64,000 bases of DNA from positions 123,497,503-123,561,502 of the forward strand of contig CM042692.1 of assembly GCA_023614405.1 (NCBI GenBank), given 5' to 3'. The notes below the pieces were generated by a model that made no database searches, was not told the origin of the DNA, and worked only from the letters and a program-made list of their open reading frames with translations. Position 1 is the first letter of the stretch. Every line of letters starts with the position of its first letter. A program made the position numbers and the translations under genes. This document shows, piece by piece, positions 1 through 13,500 of this stretch. The stretch comes from Avena insularis. Taxonomy: Eukaryota; Streptophyta; Magnoliopsida; Poales; Poaceae.

Positions 1-3000
1 TTTGATACAATCCTTTCCATGCAGCAAGAACCTTTCTTGTTGTTTCCATATTGAACCCTTTCAATATCTCATATATGTATGTCTGGCACAACCATATCAG
101 CGCCTTAATCTATCCATATAGATATTGATGCCTAATATTCCGGGTTTGCCCAAGTCTTTCATCGAAATATTATTTTAATGAAATTCTTAATTTGTGTCAA
201 TACAAGATACATTATTTCCAATCAACAATATGTCCTCTACATAATGTATTAGAAATATGTCTCAGCTCTCCCACTTAATTTCTTGCAAATGCAAGCATCT
301 TCATCATCTCTTGATGAATTAAAACTCTTTTAACAGTTTCATCATGGTGAAGATTCCAACTCCGCTATGCTTACTTCAACTATTGAAGCTTACATGCCCT
401 TTTAGCACCCTTTGAATTAACAAAACCCTTCGGACCATGTCATGTACATGTCCTAGGTTACCGTTCTATTAGAAGAACCTTGTTTTGTTTATTCAATTAC
501 CATATACCAAATTATATGTAGTGGTTGCTACATTAATCCGTCAAGACTATATATTGCTATGAAAGATCAAATATTGTCATAGTCAACTCCTTGAACATTG
601 TCGTAAACTTCTTTCCGACATGTCGACTATTTCATAGATGTTAAACATCCATGTCTTATTTCTTTATAGATCCAAACACGACCGATAGGCTTCACGCCTC
701 TCCGGAGGGTCTTCCAAGTTCAGAAACTTGTTTTCTCGTGTATGGATACTATCACGGATTCTATGACTTCTAGTCATTTTATGGAGTCAGGGCCCATCAT
801 CGCTTCTTTGCATGTAGTCGGTTCATCATTGTCAAAACAATAATGACTTGCTTATCAAATCTTACTATTTGATTCTTACCGACCCACATGGTTCTATAGG
901 AACTCTAATCTCTGAGATCACACCTTTTGTAATCACGAGAGCCATGAGCATTGTGGCCGCCACCGGGACACTTTCCGGCGCTGCGCTACTTAGCACATAT
1001 AGCTAAGGTTCAACAACCTTATCAAAGTTCTATTGTCCTCCCACTTAACATTTCACAAAAAATTCCTTCTCAAGAAACTTGACATTCCAAGTAACAAACT
1101 CTTTTGTCCTCGGTGTTATGGAGAAATTCCCAACAAATTCTTTGGGATAACCTACAAAGACGTGCTTATCCGACTTTGGTTGTAAACATTTTACTTATGC
1201 ATAGCATACCAAAATTTAAGAAAAGACAATTCGGGTTTTATCCCAAACCATAACTCATATGGTGTCATTTCAACGGATCATGATGGTGCTCTTTTCAGCG
1301 TAAAAGCGGTAGTCTCTAAAGCTTCAATCCTTAAAACATAATGGCAGTTTTATAAATGACACCCTTGATCTTACCATGTCAAACATGGTTTGATTTTATC
1401 TCTCGAATATGCCATACTCCTATGGTTTATCGGGAAACACAAATCATGGAACAATTCCTCAAGTCTTAGGTGTTTTTGCTAAACGTGTAACTCAAATATA
1501 TTCCTTTATGATCGAATCATAAACTCTTTATTTTCTTGTTACAATGGTTTTCCACTTCATCTTGAAAGTCTTTGAACAATTTTCAAATGTTTCATACTTC
1601 TTCCTTATTAAGTAAATATACAGATATATTCACTCAAATTTTCGGAGAAAGCATATGAAGCAAAAAGATCCATCGCATATGGCTACACATAATGGACTAT
1701 GCACATCAGCATGCACAATTTCCAATAAGCTAGTCATCCGTTCCTCTCTGGCCTATGGACGGAGTTTCAATTATCTCGAGGAAAGTCTCACATGCGTCAA
1801 TTGATCAAAATCAAAGACTCCAAAAATCCATCAACATGGATTTTCTTCATGTTTTCTTTCCAATATAATTTAAACAGCGATGTCACTTCATAAGTGATCT
1901 TTCAATCATTTGTCTTGCGACATTTTAGCAATAGTGTTTATGGATGTGATTTCTCCAACTAGACTTGTAAAAGTTCATCCATCCTTTATGGAATACGGTA
2001 ATTATTTGAACAGTCATTGTTCTCATAATACCGGAACAAAATAACAATTATTTAAACAAATCTTGAAGGCTTGGTTTGATGACAACGAAAAACACAATAA
2101 CACTTTATTTGTTTTCGATGAACATCATCACTCATTCTCTTGCTGGTTACTTAGGCCATTGTAGTTCATGAATTGTGTTGTCCTGTATGACATTTCATAC
2201 CAACCAATTCGGTATCCAATACCACATTGTTTAACAAGCAAGGAATACAACCATAACATGTATATCTTCTATATACCCAAATTGGACATCTCCAACCTTA
2301 TATTTTCTGCCAAATATTTTATAGATTCTCTTTCAGCAATTCCTTTTCTTTTAAAAGAATATATCAACATCAATAGTGGTCATCAACATGACACATGGTA
2401 CAAAGCATATATAGTCAAATACTAATACCTTTGGACTTGCACTTTGAAGTGGATCACCATCATCAAATGTTTGGTGTTCTTTCAAAAATCCATTCTTTAG
2501 TAATCTATTAGTGTAGTAAACATTTTACTTACATCTTCTATTCATCCTTATCATGACAACTTTCATGATCAAGCTACTATAGCTTATAAGGAAGAATCAC
2601 GAGTATAGTATCAGTTCCCAAAACCTTTTTGGTAGATTCGGATGTCTAGCATCTCCATCCTTCACAAATTCTCATACAATATGAGAACATGTATTTTGCT
2701 AAATTATACTCTATCATAATGCAACCAAAAACATTGTTTCAGATATCACAATATCTTTCACACATGATGGTTTCTGAAACAATTTCCAAATCCAATATAA
2801 TCATGATATTAAAACAACTTTTTGAATATCAATAATCATGGAGGCAAACATGATACTTTAGATACTAACATTGGAATTCTTACTCTTGATTTAATACTAC
2901 TTATTAAACTTCATGGAGTAAATAGAGTTTGCTAAAAGTTTGCAATAGGACTTATAAACTTTAAATTGACATTCAAAACAATACGATACCAGTTCGTAAA

Positions 3001-4134
3001 GTAAATATCCAGAATTCTATAGTTCTATTATCTCAAATAAAAACTAAGCATAAGGTAGTGAACAGATGCGAATGACTACAACAAATTATGCAAATTCACT
3101 TCGATTTAGTTTATGACAAATTGAGTTCGACTAGTCCAAATTAGAAATGAACTCCCACTCAAAAACGACATCCCTCGTGCCTTTTTGGTGATTACATGAA
3201 CCAAATCCACTACACCAAGTCCGATCATCACGTGAGTCGGTGTAGCTTCAAAGGCGAGCATCAATATGGTCATCACATCAACTATATGACTCATGCTTAA
3301 CATTTTGGTCCGTGTTCCAAGGCCATGTCTGTACATGCTAGGCTCGCCAAGTAAGAACCTTAGTATTCGCGTGTGTAAAACTGTCTTACACCCGTTGCAT
3401 GAAAGCGTAGAGTTGAGAACACCCGATCATCACGTGATGTCTCGAAACACGATCCATAGAACGGTGCATACTTAAGGAAGAACACATTTTATCTTGATAT
3501 TTAAATGAGGGATCATCTTACAATGCTACAGAAAGCGCCAAACTAGCAGTATAAGATGCTAACATCTAATGTGTAAAGTGAGATGATATGGTCCATGCAT
3601 TTGATCTCTATCATTTGCATCGTGGTATGATCTCTATCATTCCATTGTGTGTAAGGCCAAGGTCTATGGAACTTACACGTTGAATGTGTTGTAAGAGTAT
3701 CTATCATACATCTACTTACAACAATACCATATCAAGACACAAGCCCAGCAACGATCTAAACTAGACGCCTCTAATTTATCAATTGCAAGTTTTACGTGGC
3801 TTAGGGCTTTCGGAGATATAACCGTTCTTACCTACGAACATGAACCACAACGAGGATAACTAAGTTATTAGCAACTCGTTGTAAATCAGATATTGACTAT
3901 AGTAGGAGAGACAGACACCCGCAAGCCACTTATGCAAAACAAGTTGCATGTCAGTCGTGGAACCGGACTCATGTACGATGACATGTAAGGTTGGTCCGGG
4001 CCGCTTCATCCCACTATGCCACCAATATCCAAAATACATGAAAGAAGCAATAACATGATCATCATCGCCCACATATAAACATATGTGTACTACCCGTGCT
4101 AAGCACCTACGCATAGATCAGGCTCTGATACCAC
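1..4134 (-). pseudogene. Decayed Copia LTR retrotransposon, internal domain (RT at left, gag/leader at right)
   Basis: Internal part of a minus-strand Ty1/Copia element whose 5' LTR is at 4135-5804. Reading the minus strand from about 830 down to 1 gives a broken reverse-transcriptase region that lines up with the better-preserved plus-strand Copia at 7380-8220: the segments matching its EEAMMSPDS start, its KWIFKRKTD linker, its FSPVAM-type RT block and its KKGFLP segment occur in the same order. No minus-strand frame stays open for more than about 80 codons, so gag, integrase and RT are all dead. The stretch 900-4100 should hold integrase, protease and gag by position, but I could not recognise domains there. 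The element continues beyond the left window edge. The polarity (leader next to the LTR at 4134) is certain from the primer-binding site; the domain assignments outside RT are inferred. Confidence 0.8.
4122..4133 (-). promoter_or_regulatory. Primer-binding site of the minus-strand Copia (initiator Met-tRNA type)
   Basis: On the minus strand this reads TGGTATCAGAGC, the standard Copia PBS complementary to the 3' end of initiator methionine tRNA, one base inside the LTR end at 4135. It fixes the orientation of the element and shows that 4135-5804 is its 5' LTR. Confidence 0.93.
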
Positions 4135-5804
4135 TGTTGGGTCCGCAACATAGAAAACAAAAAAAATTCCTACGGTGTGAACTACATGCCAAGATCTATC
4201 TACTAGGTACAAAGCAATGGGTGGAAACGAGAACTTACCCTCGTAGACAACGAGCTTTGTTAACGAGTAGGAACTCGTGGTTGATGTAGTCGTACACTTG
4301 CCAATCTCAAGATCATGATGAAGTCCAGCAGGTCCGGCTCCAGCACGTCCATCAGATCCAGCTCCAGCACCACCAAGTCCAGCACCGCAAAGCAGCGGTG
4401 CATCCGTGATCGCACACACGTCCGGTACCCCGACAACCTTCGTCCCTCGCTCCAACAAAGCGTTAGGCCAACTCCTTTCTAGATAAAGCCACGGGAACAT
4501 GTATCTCGCTAATCCGAGACCATGGGGAATAATACTAGAGGAGAGATCCTTCACAAGGAGGTGTGAGTGAGAAGTGAGGAGAGGGGCCTTTTATAGGAGG
4601 AGGAGGTACCCCTCCCATGGCTGGCGCCCCATGGAGGTGACCCTTCACCTCCCCATTCATGTGGTGGTAACCCCCTCCACATAAATTTGCCTCTTCACAT
4701 TCTCCATTAAAGTCTCCACTTTAAATGCATTAAATTTCTCCAAATTTAATGCTCTCTCATTTAATAAAACTCTTTTATTAGTTTTATTCAGAATTTTGTT
4801 AATTACTTTAATTAACAAACATTCACATAAAACCCACAACATTTCAATATTACATGCAGAACCAATTTCAGCAATTTCACCAAACAGTTTGGTGTCTATT
4901 GAAATAATTCCAGCTTTCTTAAATCTTTATCTGAAACATATTTTCTCCAAATGGTGTCGGTATCCCTTAAGTGTGTCACCCTACGGTTCATGAATAATGC
5001 AGACATGATCGAGACCCCTCTCAGATCAATAATCAGAAGCGGGACCTGGAGATCCATACTGACTCCTACACATTCAACGATGACTTCTGTGATCGTGAGA
5101 ACCTTTAACGCTAGTAACTAAATCCCTTTGTCCCACGATATATTACATGCCCGAGATTCGATCATCGGTATCTCCATACCTAGTTTGATCTCGTTACCGA
5201 CATGCACTCTTTTCTCGTTCCCGTGATATAACATTCTAGTGATCACATCACTTGCTTGCAAGCTATTTCAATGTGATATCACCGAGAGGGCCCAGAGTAT
5301 ATCTATCCGTCATCGGGATGGACAAATCCCACTCTTGATCCATGAGCCTCAACATAACACCTTCGTAGCACTGAACCCACCTTTATAGTCACCCTGTTAC
5401 GGTGTGACGTTTGATGTTATCAAGATACTCTTTCGGTGTTAGCAATTACCATGATCTCATGGTCTAAGGACTAAGATTACTTCGTATGATGTTATAGCAA
5501 TATAAACATAATGACTTGATCGTAATGCTATACTTCGAATGAATGTTCATCACATCATTCCACCAATGGTGTGACCTTGTTATTAACAACATCCAATGTC
5601 CATGATCAGGAAACCTTGATCATCTTGTTAATCAACAAGATAGTCTATAGAAGAGGCATAACTAGGGACCCTTTTTCTTTATTAAACACACATGTATTGA
5701 TGTTTCCGATCAATACAATTCTAGCATGTAAAATAAACATTTATCATAAACATGGAATAAGATAATAACCACTTTATTATTGCCTCTCGGGCATATTCCC
5801 TTCA
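4135..5804 (-). mobile_element. 5' LTR of minus-strand Copia (Angela/BARE-like)
   Basis: A 1670-bp LTR. On the minus strand it starts TGAAGGGAATATGCC and ends GGACCCAACA, directly followed by the primer-binding site. It is the same family as the plus-strand LTR at 8965-10591: the first 200 bases align nearly throughout. The outer end sits directly on array A; the next five bases, CAATG at 5805-5809, would be the target-site duplication, but the partner end lies outside the window. Retention of TG...CA termini suggests an insertion into a pre-existing minisatellite array that may continue to the left of the window. Confidence 0.9.
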
Positions 5805-7301
5805 CAATGAACACTGGTGGATCCATGTGTGGTTCATGACAGGAACACACATGCAATGACATTGGTTGATCCATATGTGGTTTTTGACAATAACACACAT
5901 GCAATGACATTGGTTGATCCATGTGTGGTTGTGGAAAGAACACACATGCAATGACTCAAGTGGGTCCATGTGTGGTTTGTCAAAAGAACACACATGCAAT
6001 GACTCTGGCTGATCAATGTGTGGTTTGTGGAAACAACAGACATGCAATTACATTGGTGGATCCATGTGTGGTTTGTGGAAAAGAACACACATGCAATGAC
6101 TCTGGTGGATCCATATGTGGTTTGTGACACGAACACACATGAAATGACACTTGTGGATCCATATGTGGGTTGTTAAAATAACACACATTTAATGACTCTA
6201 CTGTTGGTTTTAGTATAAGAACACACATCCAATGACTCTAGTGGGTCCATATGTGGTTTGTGAAAAGAACACACATGCAATGACTCTAGTGGATCCATAT
6301 GTGGTTTGTGGAAAGAACACACATGCAATGACATTGGTTGATCCATGTGTGGTTTGTGGAAAAGAACACACATGCAATTACTCTGGTGGATCCATGTGTG
6401 GTTTGTGGAAAACAACACACATGCAATGACTCTGGTGGATCCATATGTGGTTTGTGGAAAGAACACACATGCAACGACTCTAGTGCTGGTTTTAGTATAA
6501 GAACACACATGTAATGACTCTACTGCTAGTTTTAGTATAAGAACACACATGCAATGACTCTAGTGGATCCATATGTGGTTTGTGGAAAGAACACACATGC
6601 AATGACCACTGGTTGATCCATATGTGGTTTGTGGAAAGAACACACATGCAATGACACTGGTTGATCCATATGTGGTTTGTGGAAAGAACACACATGCAAT
6701 GACTCTGGTGGATCCATGTGTGGTTTGTGCAAAGAACACACATGCAATGCCATTGGTTGATCCATGTGTGGTTTGTGAAAAGAACACACATGCAATGCCA
6801 TTAGTTGATCCATGTGTGGTTTGTGGAAATAACACACATGCAATGACATTGGTTGATGCATGTGGCTTGTGGAAAAGAACACACATGCAATTACTCTGGT
6901 GGATCCATGTGTGGTTTGTGGAAAGAACACACATGCAATGACTCTGGTGGATTCATATGTGGTTTGTGGAAAGAACACACATGCAATGAATCTAGTGCTG
7001 GTTTTAGTATAAGAACACACATGCAATGACTCTAGTGCTAGTTTTATTATAAGAACACACATGCAATGACTCTAGTTGGTCCATATGTGGTTTGTGAAAT
7101 GAACACACATGCAATGACTCTAGTGGATCCATATGTGGTTTGTGGAAAGAACACACATGCAATGACCACTGGTTGATCCATATGTGGTTTGTGGAAAGAA
7201 CACACATGCAATGACACTGGTTGATCCATATGTGGTTTGTGGAAAGAACACACATGCAATGACTCTGGTGGATCCATGTGTGGTTTGTGCAAAGAACACA
7301 C
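5805..7301 (+). repeat. 48-bp minisatellite, array A
   Basis: Roughly 31 tandem units (estimated from length). The consensus has a constant core ACACACATGCAATGAC, a short variable stretch (CTCTAGTGG, ATTGGTTG, ACACTGGTGG and so on), then GATCCATRTGTGGTTTGTG and a 5-7 base linker such as GAAAGA or AAAAGA. Most units are 48 bp. A second unit type (about 40 bp) replaces the GATCC half with GTGCTGGTTTTAGTATAAG, for example near 6201-6221 and 6484-6502. Variants follow in a fixed local order that recurs in array B: the block with the shortened TGTGGTTGTGGAAAG unit at about 5920 reappears near 12835, 13453 and 24818. The array is cut on the left by the Copia LTR and on the right by the truncated Copia at 7302. 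Confidence 0.97.
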
Positions 7302-8931
7302 CTCGCAGGTCAAGCAGGACACGCTTAGCTCCTAAACTATATGGCAATCCTGTTATGAATTTCATGATTTATGAAATAGATGACCCTGCGACGTATGAAG
7401 AAGCGATGATGAGCCCGGATTCCAACAAATGGCTAGAAGCCATGAAATCCGAGATGGAATCCATGTACGAAAACCAGGTTTGGACCTTGGTAGACTTACC
7501 TCATGATCGAAAGGTCGTTGAGATTAAATGGATTTTCAAAAGAAAAACTGATGCTGATGGTAATGTGACCATCTATAAAGCTTGACTTGTCGCAAAGGGA
7601 TTTCGACAAATTCAAGGAGTTGACTACGATGAGACATTCTCTCCCGTAGCGATGCTAAAGTCGGTTAGGATTATGTTAGCAATTGCTGCATATTTCGATT
7701 ATGAAATATGGCAGATGGATGTCAAAATTGTGTTCCTCAATGGTAATATTGAAGAAGAGTTGTATATGATACAACCTAAGGGTTTTATCGATCCTAAGGA
7801 TGATGATAAGGTATGCAAACTTCAGCGATCCATCTATGGACTGAAGCAAGCATCCCGGAGTTGGAATCTCTGCTTTGATGAGGTGATCAAAGAGTTTGGA
7901 TTTGTCCAGACTTATGGAGAGGCTTGTATTTACAAGAAAGTGAGTGGGAGCAATGTGGCATTTCTGATATTATATGTGGATGACATATTATTGATTGGAA
8001 ATGATATATATCTTTTAAATAGTGTTAAAAGTTATCTAAACAGCAAATTTTTGATGAAAGACCTTGGTGAAGCTTCATATATATTAGGCATTAAAATCTA
8101 TAGAGATAGATCAAGACGCCTAATTGGGCTACCGCAGAGTACATACCTTGATAAGATATTAAATAAGTTTAATATGGATGGAAGTAAGAAGGGGTTCTTA
8201 CCTATGTTGCAAGGCAAGACATTGAGTAAGACTCAAAGTACGGCTACGGCGAAAGAAAGAGAGATAATGGATAAGATCCCCTATGCCTCAGCCATAGGCT
8301 CTATAATGTACGCCATGCTATGTACAAGACCAGATGTGGCACATGCTATTAGTTTGACTAGTAGGTACCAATCTGATCCAGGTTCAGAACACTGGATAGC
8401 GGTCAAGAATATTCTTAAGTACTTAAGAAGAACTAGGGATATGTTTCTTGTATATGGAGGTGAAGAAGAGCTAGTCGCTAAATGTTATGTCTATGCTAGC
8501 TTTGACACTGATCTGGATGACTCTAAGTCTTAATCCGGATACGTATTTCTCTTGAACGGAGCAGCAGTTAGTTGGAGGAGTTCCAAACAACCTGTGATGG
8601 CTGGATCAACGACAGAGGCAGAATATGTTGCTGCTTCAGAAGCGGCGCAGGAAGCGGTTTGGATGAAGGAGTTCATAATGGAACTATGTGTGGTTCCTAG
8701 TGCATTGGACCCAATGGTGATCTATTGTGACAACAATGGAGCCATAGCCAACGCCAAGGAACCAAGGTCTAACAAGAATTCCAAGCATATTAAGCGCCGG
8801 TTTCACTCCATCCGCGAGCATGTCAAGTACACACGGACCTGAATATAGCAGATCCGTTGACTAAAGTTCTCCCTAGGGAAAAACATGATCAACACCAGAA
8901 CTCCATGGATGTTAGATTTATCACTATGTAA
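7302..8931 (+). pseudogene. 5'-truncated Copia pol: reverse transcriptase and RNase H
   Basis: Copia polyprotein fragment starting in the linker between integrase and RT. RT is seen at about 7380-8330 with the conserved EEAMMSPDS, KWIFKRKTD, GVDYDETFSPVA, IWQMDVK and catalytic YVDDIL (about 7972) motifs. RNase H follows at about 8550-8830 with TEAEYVAASEAA, CDNNGAIA and a KHIKRRFHSIREHV block. It is dead: a TGA at 7583-7585 sits where the family has CGA (Arg before LVAKGF), a TAA at 8531-8533 sits where CAA is expected before SGYVF, and a 1-nt frameshift near 8835 moves the terminal IADPLTK block to another frame, which then runs to TAA at 8929-8931. Gag, protease and integrase are missing. 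The first array-derived codons are open in frame with pol, giving a chimeric ORF from 7184. Confidence 0.93.
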
Positions 8932-8951
8932 ACTAGATTATTGTCTCTAGT

Positions 8952-8963
8952 GCAAGTGGGAGA
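8952..8963 (+). promoter_or_regulatory. Polypurine tract of plus-strand Copia
   Basis: GCAAGTGGGAGA lies one base before the LTR start TGAAGGAA, the usual Copia arrangement where plus-strand DNA synthesis is primed. It confirms that 8965-10591 is a 3' LTR. Confidence 0.85.
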
Positions 8964-8964
8964 C

Positions 8965-10591
8965 TGAAGGAAATATGCCTTGAGAGGCAATAATAAAGTT
9001 ATTATTATGTATTCCTAGTATATGATAGATGTTTATTTTGCATGCTATAATTGTATTGAAAGGAAACGTTAGTACATGTGTGTTTAATAAACAAAAGGGG
9101 TTCCTAGTTATGCCTCTCTTCAAGACTAGCTCGTTGATTAACAAGATGATCAAGGTTTCCTGATCATGGACATTGGATGTTGTTAATAACGAGGTCACAG
9201 CATTTGTGAAATGATGTGATGAACATTCATCCGAATTATAGCATTACGATCAAAGACATTATGTTTATATTTCTATAACATCATACGAAGTAATCTTAGT
9301 CCTTAGACCATGAGATCATGTTAATTGCTAACACCGGAAGAGTATCTTGATAACATCAAATGTCACACCGTAACAGGGTGACTATAAAGGTGGGTTCAGT
9401 GCTACGAAGGTGTTATGTTGAGGCTCATGGATCAAGAGTGGAATTTTTCAATCCTCATGACAGATAGATATACTCTGGGCCCTCTCGGTGATATCACATT
9501 AAGGTAGCTTGCAAGCAAGTAATGTGATCACTAGAATGTTATATCATGGGAACAAAAAAAGAGTGCATGTCGGTAACGAGATCAAACTAGGTATTTGGAT
9601 AATGATGATCAAATCTCGGACATGTATTATATCATGATACAAAGGGATTAAGTTACTAGCGTTAAGGGTTCTCACGATCACAGAAGTCATCGTTGAATGT
9701 GCAGGAGTCAGTATGGATCTCCAGGTCCCGCTTCTGATTATTGATCTGAGAGGAGTCTCAATCATGTCTGCATTATTCGCGAACCGTAGGGTGACACACT
9801 TAAGGGTTGCCGGACACCATTTAGGAGCACATATGTTTCAGACAAAAGGTTTGCAAAGTGCAGGAAATGTTTCGATAGAAACAGGAATTGTTTCGATAGA
9901 AACCGGAATTGTTTCGGGTGAAATTGCAGAAAGTGGTTCTGCAAGGGGTTTTATGTGAATGTTTGATAATTAAAGTAATTAACAAAGTTCTGAATAAAAT
10001 AAATAAAAGAGTTTTATTTATTAGAGTTGCATTAAATTTGGTGGAAATTTAATGCATGTGAGTGGAAATTTGGGTGGAGCTTGAATTGATGTGAGTGGAG
10101 CTTCCACCACATGAATGAGGAACATGAGGGGGCTCCCTCCTTGGCCACCGGCCATGGTAGGGGAGGAGTCCCCCCTTTCCTCCCTCACAAAGCACACCTC
10201 CTCGTGAAGGATCTCTCTCCCCTCTAGATATTCCCCCATGGTCTCGGATTAGCGAGATACATGTTCCCGGTGGCCTTGCGTCTAGAAGGAGTTACTGCTT
10301 CCGCTCATTCGCTAGAAGGAGGAGGTGGAGGTTGTCCGGTGGATTGAACGTGTGTGCGAGGACGGATGCGCTGCTGATTTGCGGCGCTCGGACTTCCACA
10401 CGATCTTGAGGTCGGCAAGCGTACGACTACATCAACCACGAGTTCCTACTCGTTAAGAAAACTCGTTGTCTTCGAGGGTAAGTTCTCCATGGATATATGT
10501 CCACCCGTTCCTCTGTATATATAGTAGATAGATCTTGGCGTATAGTTCTCATCGTAGGAATTGTTTTGTTTTCTATGCTGCAGACCCAACA
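8965..10591 (+). mobile_element. 3' LTR of 5'-truncated Copia (Angela/BARE-like)
   Basis: 1627 bp, starting TGAAGGAAATATGCC and ending GCAGACCCAACA, immediately followed by minisatellite sequence (AAAAGAACACGC). Same family as the inverted LTR at 4135-5804. Because the 5' half of the element is missing, the left target-site duplication cannot be checked; AAAAG at 10592-10596 would be the right one. Confidence 0.92.
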
Positions 10592-13500
10592 AAAAGAACA
10601 CGCATGTAGTGAACACTGGTGGATCCATATGTGGTTTGTGAAAAGAACACACATGCAATGTCATTGTTTGATCCATACGTGGTTTGTAAAAAGAACACAC
10701 ATGCAATGACTCTAGTGGATCCATATGTGGTTTGTGGAAAGAACACACATGCAATGACCACTAGTTGATCCATGTGTCGTTCATGACAGGAACACACATG
10801 CAATGACATTGGTTGATCCATATGTGGTTTGTGACAATAACACACATGCAATGACATTGGTTAATCCATGTGTGGTTTGTGGAAAGAACACACATGCAAT
10901 GCTCAAGTGGGTCCATATGTGGTTTGTGAAAAGAACACACATGCAATGACACTAGTGGATCCATGTGTGGTTTGTGGAAAGAACACACATGCAATGAACA
11001 CTGGTGGATCCATGTGTGGTTCATGATAGGAACACACATGCAATGACACTGGTTGATCCATATGTGGTTGTGGACATAACACACATGCAATGACTCAAGT
11101 GGGTCCATGTGTGGTTTGTGAAAAGAACACACATGCAATGACTCTAGTTGATCAATGTGTGGTTTGTGGAAAGAACACACATGCAATGACATTGGTGGAT
11201 CCATGTGTGGTTTGTGGAAAAGAACACACATGCAATTACTCTGGTGGATCCATATGTGGTTTGTGACAGGAACACACATGCAATGACACTTGTGGATCCA
11301 TATGTGGGTTGTTAAGAGAACACACATATAATGACTCTAGTGGGTCCATATGTGGTTTGTGAAAAGAACACACATGCAATGACTCTAGTGGATCCATATG
11401 TGGTTTGTGGAAAGAACACACATGCAATGACACTGGTTGATCCATATGTGGTTTGTGGAAAGAACACACATGCAATGATTCTAGTGGATCCATATGTGGT
11501 TTGTGGAAACAACACACATGCAATGAACACTGGTGGATCCATATGTGGTTCATGACAGGAACACTCATGCAATGACATTGGTTGATCCATATGTGGTTTG
11601 TGACAATAACACACATGCAATGCCATTGGTTAATACATGTGTGGTTTATGGAAAGAACACACATGTAATGACTCTGGTGGATCCATATGTGGTTTGTAGA
11701 AAGAACACACATGCAATGACTCTAGTGGGTCTATATGTGGTTCATGACAGGAACACACATGCAATGACTCTGGTGGATCCATATGTTGTTTGTGGAAAGA
11801 GCACACATGCAATGACATTGGTGGATCCATATGTGGTTTGTGAAAAGAACACACATGCAATGACTCTAGTGTTGGTTTTAGTATAAGAATACACATGCAA
11901 TGACTGTAGTGGGTCCATATGTGGTTTGTGAAAAGAACACACATGCAATGAGTCTAGTGGATCCATATGTGGTTTGTGGAAAGAACACACATATAATGAC
12001 CACTGGTTGATCCATATGTGGTTTGTGGAAAGAACACAAATGAAATGACACTGGTTGATCCATATGTGGTTTGTGGAAATAACACACATGCAATGAATCT
12101 GGTGGATCCATGTGTGGTTTGTGAAAAGAACACACATGCAATGCCATTGGTTGATCCATGTGTGGTTTGTGAAAAGAACACACATGCAATGCCATTGGTT
12201 GATCCATGTGTGGTTTATGTAAAGAACACACATGCAATGCCATTGGCTCATGCATGTGGTTTTTGGAAAAGAACACACATGCAATGAACACTGGTGGATC
12301 CATAAGTGGTGTGTGGAAAGAACACACATGCAGTGAACACTGGTGGATCCATATGTGGTTTGTGAAAAGAACACACATGCAATGCCATTGGTTGATCCAT
12401 ATGTGGTTTGTGAAAAGAACACACATGCAATGACTCTAGTGGATCCATATGTGGTTTGTGGAAAGAACACACATGCAATGACCACTGGTTGATCCATGTG
12501 TGGTTCATGACAGGAACACACATGCAATGACATTGGTTGATCCATATGTGGTTTGTGACAATAACACACATGCAATGCCATCGGTTAATCCGTGTGTGGT
12601 TTGTGGAAAGAACACACATGGAATGACTCAAGTGGGTCCATCTATGGTTTGTGAAAAGAACACACATGCAATGACGCTATTGGATCCATGTGTGGTTGTA
12701 GAAAGAACACACATGCAATGAACACTGGTGGATCCATGTGTGGTTCATGACAGGAACACACATGCAATGACACTGGTTGATCCAAATGTTGTTTGTGATA
12801 ATAACACACATGCAATGACATTGGTTGATCCATGTGTGGTTGTGGAAAGAACACACATGCAATGACTCAAGTGGGCCCAAGTGTGGTTTGTGAAAATAAC
12901 ACACATGCAATGACTCTGGTTAATCAATGTGTGGTTTGTGGAAAGAACACACATGCAATGAAATTGGTGGATCCTTGTGTGGTTTGTGGAAAAGAACACA
13001 CGTGCAATGACTCTGGTGGATCCATATGTGGTTTGTGACAGGAACACACATGCAATGACACTGGTGGATCCATATGAGGGTTTTTAAAAGAACACACATT
13101 TAATGACTCTAGTGCTGGTTCTAGTATAAGAAAACACATGCAATGACTCTAGTGGGTCCATATGTGGTTTGTGAAAAGAACACACATGAAATGACTCTAG
13201 TGGATCCATATGTGGTTTGTGGAAAGAACACACATGCAATAACCACTTGTTGATCCATATGTGGTTTGCGGAAAGAACACACATGCAATGACGCTGGTTG
13301 AACCATATGTGGTTTGGGGAAAGAACACACATGCAATGACTCTAATGGATCCATATGTGGTTTGTGGAAAGAACACGCATGCAATGAACACTGGTGGATC
13401 CATATGTGGTTCATGACAGGAACACACATGCAATGACATTGATTGATCCATGTGTGGTTGTGGATATAACACACATGCAATGACTCAAGTGGGTCCATGT

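Noticed and set aside
4122..4133. tRNA gene
   Set aside because: Only 12 bases match the tRNA 3' end; this is the Copia primer-binding site.
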